64,000 bases of DNA, taken from NCBI GenBank assembly GCA_900660155.1, contig CABFPE010000749.1:289230-353229 (forward strand). Direction: 5' to 3'. Position numbers and translations under genes: made by a program. Below the pieces are notes generated by a model that was not told the origin of the DNA, did not search any database, and was given only the letters and a program-made list of their open reading frames with translations. Shown piece by piece: positions 12,803-23,439 of the stretch (the first letter of the stretch is position 1; each line of letters begins with the position of its first letter). Source of the stretch: Hofstenia miamia. Its lineage: Eukaryota; Xenacoelomorpha; Acoela; Hofsteniidae.

Positions 12803-13119
12803 TTAATTTAGATAAAAAATTTGAATTGAATTGGAACTTTACCAATTATGCTAAGTTCAACCATGCTCTTTCCAGAAAAGCCGAAAGCATATTGCACTAA
12901 GTGTTCATAAGAGCGCCGCCTAACTGCAGATGAAGTACGAATAAGAAAACTGCAAGTTAAATAAGTAACAAGGGCTAACGAAGACAACAATAAAAGTGAA
13001 AGGAATGGACCACATAGCTTAAAAGTGTAAGGAAGAGTAAGGATACTGACACCTATAATACTGTTTGACAAGTTCAATACTGCAATTTTGTTAAGAGTCG
13101 GTGATGATAAACCAGACAT
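8243..13119 (-). CDS. SLC38A10: SLC38A10-like amino acid transporter (copy A)
   Basis: Three coding exons, 13119-12843, 10882-10338 and 9151-8243, with AG/GT borders and kept phase, encode about 576 residues. The first transmembrane region holds LSNSIIGVSILTLP (about residues 19-32), the typical SLC38 opening. Joining exon 1 to exon 2 gives SIIGINIGACVAYFVVIGD, as in SLC38A10. Exon 2 adds several membrane helices and VGFFGYILFGDA. Exon 3 adds GIIIPHIETVSAFMGSSIG and a last helix near 375-395. The final 180 residues are hydrophilic and Lys/Glu-rich, with a coiled-coil-like stretch (ETQELQEKLIKHQNQLIEKL) that resembles the conserved LLDQQEKLL segment in the long tail of vertebrate SLC38A10. The protein is about half the human length. 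Family role: membrane transport of neutral amino acids such as glutamine. Acceptor TTTTTAG lies 4 nt before the ATG. Introns of about 1.96 and 1.19 kb hold no gene. Confidence 0.9.
11822..12586. repeat. Degenerate tandem repeat in SLC38A10-like intron 1, possible small hAT-type MITE
   Basis: Between 11822 and 11937 a unit of about 32-40 bp recurs roughly four times, each with a (G)GCGCTTTGTC-like core followed by TTTATATT. The exact 11-mer GGCGCTTTGTC at 11926-11936 returns in inverted form at 12575-12585. The outer ends CAGGAGCTTTATC and, read inward, TATGGCGCTTTGTC resemble each other, but no convincing 8-bp flanking duplication was found. Confidence 0.4.
12767..12797. repeat. (AT)n microsatellite
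   Basis: AT dinucleotide tract just downstream of the exon 1 donor of the SLC38A10-like gene. The same tract is at 50834-50864 in copy B. Confidence 0.95.
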
Positions 13120-14198
13120 CTCACTAAAAAGAAATTTAAAAAATTAACTTTAATTAGTATTAGGGAATGTATAAAATAATAAACCAATATTAATAACTAG
13201 AACACAACATATTAATCTGTTAACATTGAATTTTACGAAATAAAGTTATAGATTAACAATAGTCAGTAGACAAAGAAAATATATTCTTCCAAGATTAGGA
13301 CAAGCAAAGCAGTACAAAATAAGGGTAAATCAGGGATAGACAGTAAATATCAAACCGAAAATTAAGGTAAGCAAAACCAGCTCTTAATTTGAAACAGGAA
13401 AAAAGCTATATTAAAAACTAAATTCTAAAGGAAAGCCTACAACTAGAGCGGAAAACGATGCATTGAAATGGAAAGTAGCAAAAGTGGAAAAGAGTCAAAG
13501 ATTAATAACTCGAAAAAAATAGTGTAGATTTGCATTGGATGATAGTCGTAAAGAAAGTAAGATAGCCAGACGAATAACATTGATTCCAAAAACTTGAATT
13601 CAGTAATTGCACAATACCAAATATTATCTAGAAAGAAACTTCAAATCAGAAAGGATGCATCATCAAAAGCAAAGATTGCAAAGGAGTTACTGGTGGGTCA
13701 AGCAGTTCGAATAAACAACAAAAAATCAACAAACTTGACAATGGCGTTTACAGAGTAACATGAAACATAAAGAATAATCTATCTCACAAGTGAGTGCCGC
13801 TGGAGTTGCAGTTTTTATGGAACTTGATCCATATCTAAGAATCCTATTCAAATAATAATCAATGATCGATGAAAAAATTAAATCTAATAAATCAAAGGAT
13901 TGAAAGGTATTATAATATTTATTCAAGCACTAAACATTGAAAATTGTTCACTAATTATTCTAGGGCATAGATTAAGTCCTAAAGTTACATATTCAGAGAC
14001 TGTATTCCACACTTTTTGTCCATTTAACATACCTTAAACTCCAAAAATTGAGACTCTACCAAAATGAATGTTCCCAATACCACAAATATAAGCGTTTTAA
14101 ATTGTCATGTACGTAGACCGAAGAGCTTAGCATAAGCATAAACATTTTTTGGTCTGATAAAATCGTTATATAATAACATGTACAACAAAAATACAAAA

Positions 14199-14471
14199 CT
14201 AAGGCGGTATTTTCTGTTTTAATAATTGATTAATTATATATTGATTAGATACTAGCTTAGAAAGCTTAATGTTTTCCAAATCCTTCGATCGATCTTTAAC
14301 TTCCTCATCATGTTTGTTAACATCCCAATGCAATAAAGAATCAAGTGTAAATGTAGAATTTCTGAATAGAATAATCGCCATTGACCAAGCTCCAGCAGCA
14401 TATACAAGTGCAAACCACTTCTTCGTTCGATATGGATATTTAATAGCAAAACTTCTAATTTTATTCCACAT
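14199..14471 (-). CDS. Small single-pass membrane protein, SMIM26-like (tentative; copy A)
   Basis: A 90-residue single-exon frame. The N-terminus is basic (WNKIRSFAIKYPYRTKKW), followed by one membrane segment (FALVYAAGAWSMAIILF, about residues 20-36) and a polar, Lys-rich C-terminus. The pattern basic-aromatic, VYxxGxWS, hydrophobic recalls vertebrate SMIM26, a small mitochondrial inner-membrane protein, but the match is short and from memory. In favour of a real gene: ATTTTAG acceptor 4 nt before the ATG, same strand as the SLC38A10-like gene, and a compact hydrophobic profile. Against: short length and no intron to test. Other overlapping frames here are shadows. Confidence 0.5.
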   Translation of the reverse strand: MWNKIRSFAIKYPYRTKKWFALVYAAGAWSMAIILFRNSTFTLDSLLHWDVNKHDEEVKDRSKDLENIKLSKLVSNQYIINQLLKQKIPP

Positions 14472-16834
14472 TACTCTAAAATCAATAATGGGATAAATAC
14501 AAACTCAAGAAATCCGTTTGTATAATTGTGCATAATTATAATCCCACGATAAATGAAGATGAAGACAATTGTTGAATAAAATAATACAAACTGCAAATAA
14601 AATTTCACTTTGTGGTTTTTCAATTGCAAAAATGACTAACAATAACTGCACATATTTTTTTATATAATTCCTTAACAATTCCGTATTTGCTTAAATTAGA
14701 CTGTGATAGTTGATGTTCTTTTGTTTTATCCTTAGTAACAATACAGTGATTTTGGATTTGTGAATTATTTCAAATGCCGCTAACTTAGCATCAAATTATG
14801 TGCACTTTATCGAAAAATGTGATAGATGTATTTTAGGAGACAGGAGAATCTGAATTTAAAGGATCATGAGAAAGTGGTATGTATGTGCTAATATCTTTGA
14901 ATTAATTATAAATGATTTTGTAAAAAAATCAGAAATGACCTTTTCAAGAGAAGAAACTGAAATATATTTCAATTCCCATGACAATCATTCCCTTCAAAAA
15001 ATTTCTCATCAATTTACATGTACATTCTGCACCAACTTGCTTTTCAAACATTGCTTATTCTAGCAGTGTGGCTGCCACATGCGCATTCAGAACTTCAAAA
15101 ATACTGTCAGCTGTTAAGTAAGGATACGTCCACATCCCTCTATTTATTTAAGAACTGCACCAAAAAAAATAATCTCAATAGTTGTTTTTTATCGTAACAA
15201 GTACAATTGTTGATGTACGAACACAATTCTTACAATGTGTTTTTTTTGTAGAAAATAACGATTTGTTAACAATATGTTTGATATTTAGAAAGGATTGAAT
15301 TAGCTGCCTATTGGCAATGTCAATCATATCAGACAGTTGAAAAATTTTGGCTGCCTATGGGATTATAAAAAATATGACAGGGAAAGTTTTAAAGCACCGA
15401 TTTATATTCGATCATCTAACGACCATTCTTTTTATTGGGATGTAAGATATTATAATTTGTAGACATGAAATTACTTTAGATTTTTAAAGATTTTCCAACT
15501 TTCAGTTATTCTCAGAAAAATTTAATCATCAGGATGGTCAATTAATCAGTAAATAGTCGAAGTGTACTAATATTACAACAACTGATTATCTTTTTAATGT
15601 AAAATAGATGCATCCGTGCGATGCTTAAACAATTATTTAGTAAACAATTGAAAGCTGCAACTATTATAGAGAAAGCTACAATGTTGTGGTATAGACGCAA
15701 TTGTGATGCGTCGGACATAGGCATGTCAAAAATTCATTCAGAACTAAAAATTGAAAAAAAATCGGAACCAGTGAGCAAAATCGAAATAATTTCGATCAAT
15801 TTCTTAGTCACACCGTGAAAAGATGGCACAGCATCGATGGTGTAGTATACAGCATAACCTCAGCTGCTTTGCATTGAGATATCCCGCGATGACTATGCTA
15901 GCTTTAATAGAAAAATCAATATTTTTCTTAATTTGCTTGAAAAAGCGCTATTCATTTTCTAGCCAATTACTACCTCAGAACCTAAAAAGAATTGTGGAAA
16001 ATCGAAATTTTGAAACGATCCATTCTTAAAGAATAGACAGAAATCCAAAAATGCAAAATCGCCACACCCGAGTAGTTTACCAATTCTGATATGAAATTGA
16101 TGAAGTGCCTTGATGGACAGAACTGAATGGAGAACCCACAATCATAATTGGAAGCACATATTTTCCTCTTAATTCTTGTGGTGATTCATTCCAAAAATTT
16201 TTTATCATATATCGAAGCTTCAACGCTTCAACCTAGCTAATTAAATAAAAAATAAAAAAGTTTGCTAAGTTGAAAAATTACAATTTACCGATTGGATGTT
16301 TTCGAAGTTATGACAAAATTCTGTATTTCTTTGGTTTTTTTTCAGTGAAGCAATGCTAAATCCTTCACTATATAATAAGATACATACTAGACAAGCAAAC
16401 AAACAGAAGATGACGGCAAAATTGTACTATTGGTCTTCCTTCAAAATATAAGTGATTTGCAAAACTATAATACTTGATTGATGAGATTCGTCAACATGCA
16501 GAAAATATTAAAAGTGATTTTATAGTTGTTTCTGTAATTCAACGTTTTGTGATTAAGAATTAACTAAATGCCGTTAAGAATTATTATTTACTACACATTC
16601 ATGCCGTACTACATCTGTAAAGGTTGGAAGCAGAAAAAACATTCTCAAAAATGAGATGAATTTTTAGTTGGCTGCGCTGGAACACAATAACAAAACGGTC
16701 AAAAAATTTAGCTCTGATAAATATGTGTGGAAATATTATGCCTGACAGACGAAATATGCGGTATTTTTTTGTTCACAAGATGTCAAGCTGGCGTTTTATG
16801 ATTAGTGTTTTGCATTCCTGTGTTGAAAAAAACC
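14472..16834. other. Intergenic, no gene seen
   Basis: About 2.4 kb of AT-rich sequence with scattered 60-70 codon frames on both strands that show no domain, no membrane pattern and no consistent splice context. No repeat structure recognised. Confidence 0.55.

Positions 16835-16900
<66 letters not shown>
16835..16900. repeat. (TAA)n microsatellite at R4 5' junction (copy A)
   Basis: About 22 pure trinucleotide units directly before the R4/Dong element. In copy B the corresponding tract (54901-54967) carries one interruption (AATATTAAT). Confidence 0.97.
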
Positions 16901-16902
<2 letters not shown>

Positions 16903-19530
16903 AGATGAGGCTAAGGAGTAAAAGGCTAGACTGGGACCGCGAGGACCCGGGTGCGAAGAACCTCCCGTCAACAGGCGGACTCCACAATCGGGAGTGTAGA
17001 CTCGAGAAGTGGCAGTATAGGAGCCACACAGACCAATAGACAACGGCACAAGTGGACACATGAGCAGAACAGGATAGCATTGGAGTATTACAGAAGAAGC
17101 AGACCAGATAGGAAGGGTTATAGGAAGAGAATATTGGAAGAATGGAAAAAAAGATGAAACAGGATTAGAAGTTACAGAGCAGAGGCTTGCAGGTCAGGTC
17201 AGAAAGTTGAAGCTGGATGAGAATAAGGGAAAAAGAAGAGCTGAATAGACGAAGCAAAAAAATGAAGTGGCAGATGTAGTAGGAGAAGTAGTGGTAGAAA
17301 CAGCAGAAACCGCAGCTGTTGAAACAGAGGCAGCAATCAAGGAAATGATGAAGAAAGAAATAGAAGACAGAAGTAGGTTGCCAGTACCAAAAGGTATTAA
17401 GAGAAGCAAGTTAGCAGTAGAACCAGCAAAGGTTAACAAAGTATTAGAAACGATAGATGCTAAGAGTGTAACAGCGATAAACAGGTTAGTGTATGCAGGC
17501 GCATGAGAGGTGCTGAAGAATGTAGGCATGGACATGAAGAAGAAAAGACGACAAGATAAAGGAGACAGAAAGCCACATGGGAGAGAATAATGGAGAATAA
17601 AGTGGCAAAGATTAGGCTCTAAAAACGATGAAGAACTGGAAGGCGCCAGGCAGAGATGACGTACATAAGTATTGGCTAAAGAAGTTCACAAGTGTTCATG
17701 AGAGACTAGCAGCAGCATTGGAGGAGTGTGTGGTGAGTGGGTGTCCAGAGTGGATGGTAGTGGGGAAGACATTTCTGATACAGAAGGACCCAAAGAAAGG
17801 TAGTGAGGCAAGCAACTTCAGGCCAATAACATGTCTGCCAACAACGTGGAAATTGCTAACTTCAGTGATTTCAAATAGGCTGGCATGTTACTTAGAGCAG
17901 AATAGGTTGATACCAGAGGAGCAGAAGGGATGTAGGATGAAGACAAGAGGATGCAAGGATCAGTTGTTGATAGACCAAGCAGTGGTGGAGAATTGCAGAA
18001 GAAGGAAGACAAACTTGGCAATTGCATGGATAGACTACAGGAAGGCATATGACAGCATTTGACATAAGTGGGTATTGAAGACGCTAGCAGCTAATGGAGT
18101 TTCACAGAAATGGGTTGAGTTTCTAGAGAGAGAGATGGGAAAGTGGCAGACTGAGATAGACGGGCATAGGTTGAGGTTTAGACGGGGTATATTCCAGGGA
18201 GACAGCTTAGCACCACTACTGTTTGTAGTTAGCTTAATCCCCATCACAAAAAAGTTACAGGAGACAGTTATAGGGTATAAGTTGGAAAAGAATGGTAGAG
18301 TAGTGAGTCACCTGTGGTACATGGACGACCTGAAGATGTATACTAGTTCAAGAAAGGTGTTGCAGAAGCAAGTGGAGACATTGGAGAAGGCAAGCAGAGA
18401 TTCTGGGTTGGAATTTGGATTAGGAAAGTGTGCAACATTGAAAATGACCAGAGGCAAGTGCATAGATGGAAATGGTTTGAGGACGAGCAGTGGCGATAAG
18501 ATTGAGGAAGTCAGAGGGGTACAAGTACTTAGGTACGATAGATCAAGATAGAACAGATAATGAGGAAATGAGGACGAGGTTAAGAAAAGAGGAGAGTAAG
18601 GAAGGTACTACAGCAGTCAGCATTGAATAGGCAGAATAATATAAAAGCAATTAATACATGGGCGATACCAGTGTTGAGATATTCGGCAGGAATAGTTATG
18701 TGGAACAAGAATGAACTGAGGGAATTAGACACGGAGACAAGGAAGATACTAGCAGCAGAGAGAGCATTTAACTTAAATGGAGATGTAGATAGGCTGTACA
18801 TGGCAAGGCATAAGGGAGGGAAAGGGCTGCTAAGTTTGGAGGAAATTGTAGAAGCAGAAGCACTAGGGCTAAAGGAATATGTAGAAGAGCAACCTAGAGA
18901 ATCCCTACTAGAGGTCACTAAGGAGCTAAGGAAGATAAAAACTGAGAGTGAAGGAAAGAAGGTATACCAGAGTAGGATGGAATCAGCGACAAACAAGGTA
19001 TAGGCAGAAGGTGATGCATGGAGAAGTTGGCACAGAATGAGTATAAGTTCGGGCATGACAAAGTGGGAAGAATAGTACACTGGAGTTTGAGCAGGCAGGA
19101 TGGGTTAGAAGCATGAGACAAGTGGTATGAGCACAAACCACAGGGCGTCATAGAAAATGAGAAGGTTAAGATGCTGTGGGACTTCACCATACAAACAAGC
19201 AAGGTGATAGAAGTGTGGAGGCCAGACATAATAGTAGTAGACAAAGAGAAAAGATTGGGAACAGTGATAGACATAGCAGTACCAAAGGATAGGAATGTAG
19301 AAAGCAAGGAGAAAGAGAAGATAGAAAAGTATAGAGAGTTTGCAGAGGAAATAGAAAGGCTGTGGAAGTTAAAGAAGGTTAAAGTAGTCCCAGTAGTAGT
19401 AGATTTACTACGAGCAGTAAGAAGCATAAGAGATACTTGGAGGAGTTGGGAGTACCAAAGTGGGGAGGAGCAGTAGCACAGAAGGCAGCTAGAATATTGA
19501 GGAAAGCTCTCAGACTCCCTGGGAACTGGT
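16901..19530 (+). mobile_element. R4/Dong-type LINE with internal deletions (copy 2, in duplication A)
   Basis: A non-LTR retrotransposon of the R4/Dong clade that keeps its 5' region. N-terminal conserved text appears at 17041-17260 (EYYRRSRPDRKGYRKR, then VTEQRLAGQVRKL) and KVNKVLETIDAKSVTAINRL at about 17430-17490. The RT lies at 17628-18551, with WIDYRKAYDS holding the first catalytic Asp and HLWYMDDLKMY holding the YMDD box. The endonuclease region is at 19171-19476 (VWRPDIIVVDKEKRLG, IDIAVPKDRNVESKEKEK). Compared with the copy at 32978, about 350 bp are missing before NWKAPGRDD. About 220 bp are missing near 19020, where GGAGAA is joined to GAGAAGTTGGC; this removes the zinc knuckle. 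An in-frame TGA at 18060 and several frameshifts show it is dead. The sequence after GGGAACTGGTG differs from that copy's 3' end. Confidence 0.88.
17628..18551 (+). pseudogene. R4 reverse transcriptase domain, broken (copy 2)
   Basis: Two pieces in the same direction, 17628-18062 and 18075-18551. Recognised RT blocks are FRPITCLPTTWKLLT, AWIDYRKAYDSI, GIFQGDSLAPLL and LWYMDDLKMY. A TGA replaces the Ser codon after AYDSI. The matching DNA in copy B (55697-56620) is open through this point, although the surrounding duplication is otherwise near-identical. Confidence 0.85.
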
Positions 19531-20164
19531 GGGTTGCATTAGATAAAAAGCCGAAATCAGAGATAGCAGACAGAAAAAACAGGAGGATATGTTGTTTGAA
19601 AAGACTAGCAGGCGACCACAAATCGATTTCAAGATTAGAAATTATGAAATTCGCTGGTGGAATTACACGATAGAAAAAGCTATTGGTGCAGGTAGCTTTG
19701 TGAGTGCAAGGTAAAAAAACGGACTTTAGAAGAGGATCGTGAGCCACTGATAGTGGAAGATAATTTTAGGAAATCGAATACATCGAAATCAGAAAATCCG
19801 AGTAGCAGTTTACTGAGAAGGATCAGGTCAAGGAATTTGAGATAGAGGGAGATAGGGAAAAGTCTAGCTTTTAAAAGGAGATGAAGGAAAGGTTTATTAG
19901 AAGAGTAGATCCAGTGAAAAGCCTGGTATAAAAGACGATCAATTTTAGTTGCAAAGGAAGAATTGAGGTACCAAAATGCGCTAAGACAATATGACTTGAA
20001 GATTGTAAATTTGGTGGAGGAGTTAGAAGAACTGGGCAGAATTTTTTAGCTTTGTGAGAAATATGTATAGACCAGGAGATCACGAACATAAGGTTTGAAG
20101 TGAATAATGAAGTCATTTAAATAGAAATCAGGAGAATGGTTTTTGGAGGAAGAGAATGAGAGAC
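19531..20164. other. Purine-rich stretch of unknown origin
   Basis: A- and G-rich on the plus strand, unlike flanking sequence, with stops in all frames. It could be the remnant of a different 3' end of the R4 element or of another repeat. It is not recognised. Confidence 0.4.
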
Positions 20165-22400
20165 CTCCTTTGAGTCTTTTTCCTTTGAATTCTGTTGCGG
20201 TTGTAATGTTATTCTAAGTGATCACATTGTTTCCAATCTCTGTGTTTACAACCCTCCTTCCAGCAGTCCTTTTCGTATTCCCCTTGCTGATTTTCATCCA
20301 TGCTTGAGTACTTTCATGATCAGTCTATCACTCTCTGTCGTCACCTTGGATTTCACACTCCTCCTCATCTCCTCATCTGTGGTGACTTCAGCCTTCCTAA
20401 TGTTTGTTGGAATGCACTTGACTCTAATGACGCTTATGAATCCGCGGTTCTGGATCTTTTTGCTTCCTACTATCGTGAACAACTGGTATTTTCTCCTACT
20501 TCCACCTTGACTTGGTTTGGTGCTCTCACCCTGATCGTATTTTTGACATCTCTGTGGTCCCTTTTCTGGCCTGATCACCCATTTGTTCACTTCAGCCTGT
20601 CTGTCAATTTTATTACCCCATCTGCTTGTCCTGCCACTCCTCAATATGCTCAATCTAACAGTGAATTTGTGTCTCTAAATGCTGCTCTTTCTTCTTCATT
20701 CCCAATTTTTAATGACTCTTTATCTGCTGATGACTGGTACACCTTCCTTCACCAAGTTATTTCATTCTTTGTTCTTCATCATTGGAAAAACCGCATTTCT
20801 CTCCCTTTCTATTTTTCTTCCCTTACTGTGCACTCTTTGAATAAACTCGAATCTTTAAATGCCATTACAGTCCTTCTGAAGACATCATCAACTTCATGGA
20901 ACTCGCCAAAATCACTCTGTTGTCCAGCTTCTCAACTGGATCTCTTCAAGACTCTTATGCTTTTTTAGTTTCCCTGCATTCCAAACCTGACCTCCCCAGC
21001 TTGCAGTGGAACCATCTTTCTGTTCACTAAGATCTAGAGAAAGCTGATCTCTTCAATGCCTATTTCTCCTCGAATTTTTCTGATCCTGGCCCTTCTGCCA
21101 TCTCCCCACTAATTCGCCTATACGACATCGTCTTCAACACCCATGATATTTCCATCATGCTTAAGTCCTGCAAGTTGTCTGGTCCTTGTTATCGTGATGG
21201 CGTCCCATCCTTTGTTATCCATGAAACTTCCTCAACTCTTTGCATCAATTTAAAGCATCTCTTCTCCTACATTTGCTCCTCTAAGTGTTTTCCGCCTTGC
21301 TGGAAAACATCTTGGATCTCTCCACTATTAAAATCCAATCAGCTTCCCTTCTCTCAAGTCACTTCTTATCGTCCAATAGCTATTCTTTCTCGGCTGTCTA
21401 TCATCTTTGAGCGTCTTGTCTTTCGTTATGTGTTCCCTAAAATTCGTCACCTCATCTCTGCTTCTCGGCATGGTAACCTTCTGGGTCGTTCTACTATCAC
21501 TAACTTGCTCACTTTGATTGAAAACTGCTATTTCCAATCTGATCGCAATGATCCTGGTTGCATAATCTTTCTTGACATTTTTAAAGCTTTTGATTGGCTC
21601 CCTCATTCTATCCTTCTTGACAAATTATGTTTATTTGGCTTTGATGCTGATTTCATCAAACACTTTCACAGTCTTACCTGTCCAATCGTCGCCAGTGTGT
21701 CAAAATCAACTTGTCTATTTTTTCCCATGCTCTTGCCTCTAGTGTTGTCCTCAAGGTTCGGTGTTTGCTGTTCTCTTCTTCCTTGTTGCTATCAACGACC
21801 TCCCTCAATCTTGATTTTAGCCCAAGTAAGACATGTGGTATTTCCTTTTCTGTATCTCCCCCTTCCTCTTAATGTGAACTTTTCAACTCACCATACTCAT
21901 CTTGGAGTTCAACTTTCTGATAACTTAAATTGGTCTGGTCATGTGTCCTTACATCTCCACAAAGCTAATTCCTCACTCTTTGCCCTCTTCCGCAATGTTC
22001 CCTTTAATTCCACTTCTGCTGTGAAACTCTCTTTGTTCAAGTTCATTCCTCGCGCCATTCTTCTCTATGCATCTCCCTGTTGATGGCCTTCCCGTTCCTT
22101 GTTCCACTCTATGGAACGTTTCCAGAAGCGTGACTTTAAATGGATCTCTCCCTTGCCATACAAAAACGCCCTTCTCAAATTCTCCACTCTCCCGCTGTCA
22201 CTCTAATTCCCATCCTGTAACCTCCTCCTGTTCAATTGACTGCTCACTCGCAAATTGGATCTTGATCCTTTTGATTTCATTAAGTTCTCTAATTCCCGCT
22301 CCACTCGCTCTGATGATGTTGTCACTTTCTCCATTTGTCGTCCCAATGAATTTCTTTGATGTAGTACACTATCACCATCAAACTAATTGGAATGCTATAC
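20165..22400 (+). mobile_element. C+T-rich APE-type LINE, decayed (copy A)
   Basis: A Jockey/CR1-superfamily-like non-LTR retrotransposon with an apurinic endonuclease and RT. From about 20165 comes VSNLCVYNPPSSSPFR; after a frame change, LLICGDFSLPNVCW (20360-20420) is the GDFN-type endonuclease block. At 21157-22083 the RT shows SYRPIAILSRLSIIFERLVF and the first catalytic block FLDIFKAFDWLPHSILLDKL. No Y/FxDD box is present where expected: the sequence jumps from KSTC towards HLGVQLSDNLNW, so that part is lost or scrambled. The C-terminal end DPFDFIKFSNSRSTRSDDV is near 22260-22320. Strong C/T bias on the plus strand sets it apart from the AT-rich host. Superfamily level only. Confidence 0.8.
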
Positions 22401-23439
22401 TATAGGTGATATAAACTTTGTTAAATGAAAACTTCAACTAAAATTCTAAAAAAGTTTAAAGCAGATAATCCTGAAATGCATAGCATTTCTTCAAACAAAT
22501 TTTTCCCAGAATAAAAGATTAATTAAACAAGAATATTATTAAAATACCCAAAATGCATTACTAGTAAGTAGAGAATTTGTGCATTTAAAAATGTTAAATT
22601 TGTATGCTTCCTCAATTCTGCAGAAACCATATATAAACCGATAATTTTAAACACAAATGTAAATGAGACAATAAACATGCTTCCCAAAAAATATCTCATA
22701 ACTAAAATGATTTAACCCTAACACGTCCCCTATGCCTAAAACATTGTTAGCAAGACAAATATCAAAAAATAAGAATCATACTATTATTTTTCTAGTTACA
22801 CACTTTGTTTCAAAAAGTTAATATTTATGTTGATATCTAAATCGATAAATTCACTTCAAGAGGTCAGGTCAGAATGATATCGAATGATTAGTCTCTCAAT
22901 ATGTTCAGTTTACTATTTGGCCACCACGTTGCCAAATATTAGCTTTGTTGTTGTCTTGAGCGCATTTTCCAAATGAATTGTAGTTAATTTACTGATGTCA
23001 GAGAACCAGAATATGATTTTTGTTCTCTAATATATGTACTTTATAGTCATGCCAAGTGAGTGCTCTTGGAACACTTCCTCGGTTTTAAAAGTTCAAAAAG
23101 ATAAGATTAAACGAGTTATTTTAAATTAAAACAGGTTTCATTTCAAAATAATGACATTGACTATGAGCTTATGAGATTTCCAAATAATGTAGGCAAAAAA
23201 ATTATCGTCAACATGTACAAATTTACATTAATTACATGGCTATTGAGAACATAAATAAATGGATTGAAACAAAATACAGTGTAATTCATCATTAATTCAA
23301 ATTCAAAATTCCACAGCTATGAAATATAATTTACTTATATAGCTGTAATTTACGAATTATTAATGATGCACATGAGTTCGAGGATGTTCTCTCATTAACC
23401 ATGCCTCTCTTACTAAGTCGCAACATTGAAGAGAATTTA
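22401..23439. other. Intergenic, no feature seen
   Basis: AT-rich, about 1 kb, no frame or repeat of note. Confidence 0.6.

Noticed and set aside
13726-13926. 66-codon minus-strand frame between the SLC38A10-like and SMIM26-like genes
   Set aside because: No acceptor-like context at its start and no recognisable feature.
16783-17080. Poly-Leu and poly-Ile frames across (TAA)n tracts, and poly-Asn at 32920
   Set aside because: Produced by translating the microsatellite; not proteins.
17194-17535. Long minus-strand frames opposite the R4 LINEs (also 18580-19427, 34347-35510 and copy B equivalents)
   Set aside because: They are antisense shadows of the purine-rich R4 coding strand; low complexity Ser/Leu-rich text, no domain.
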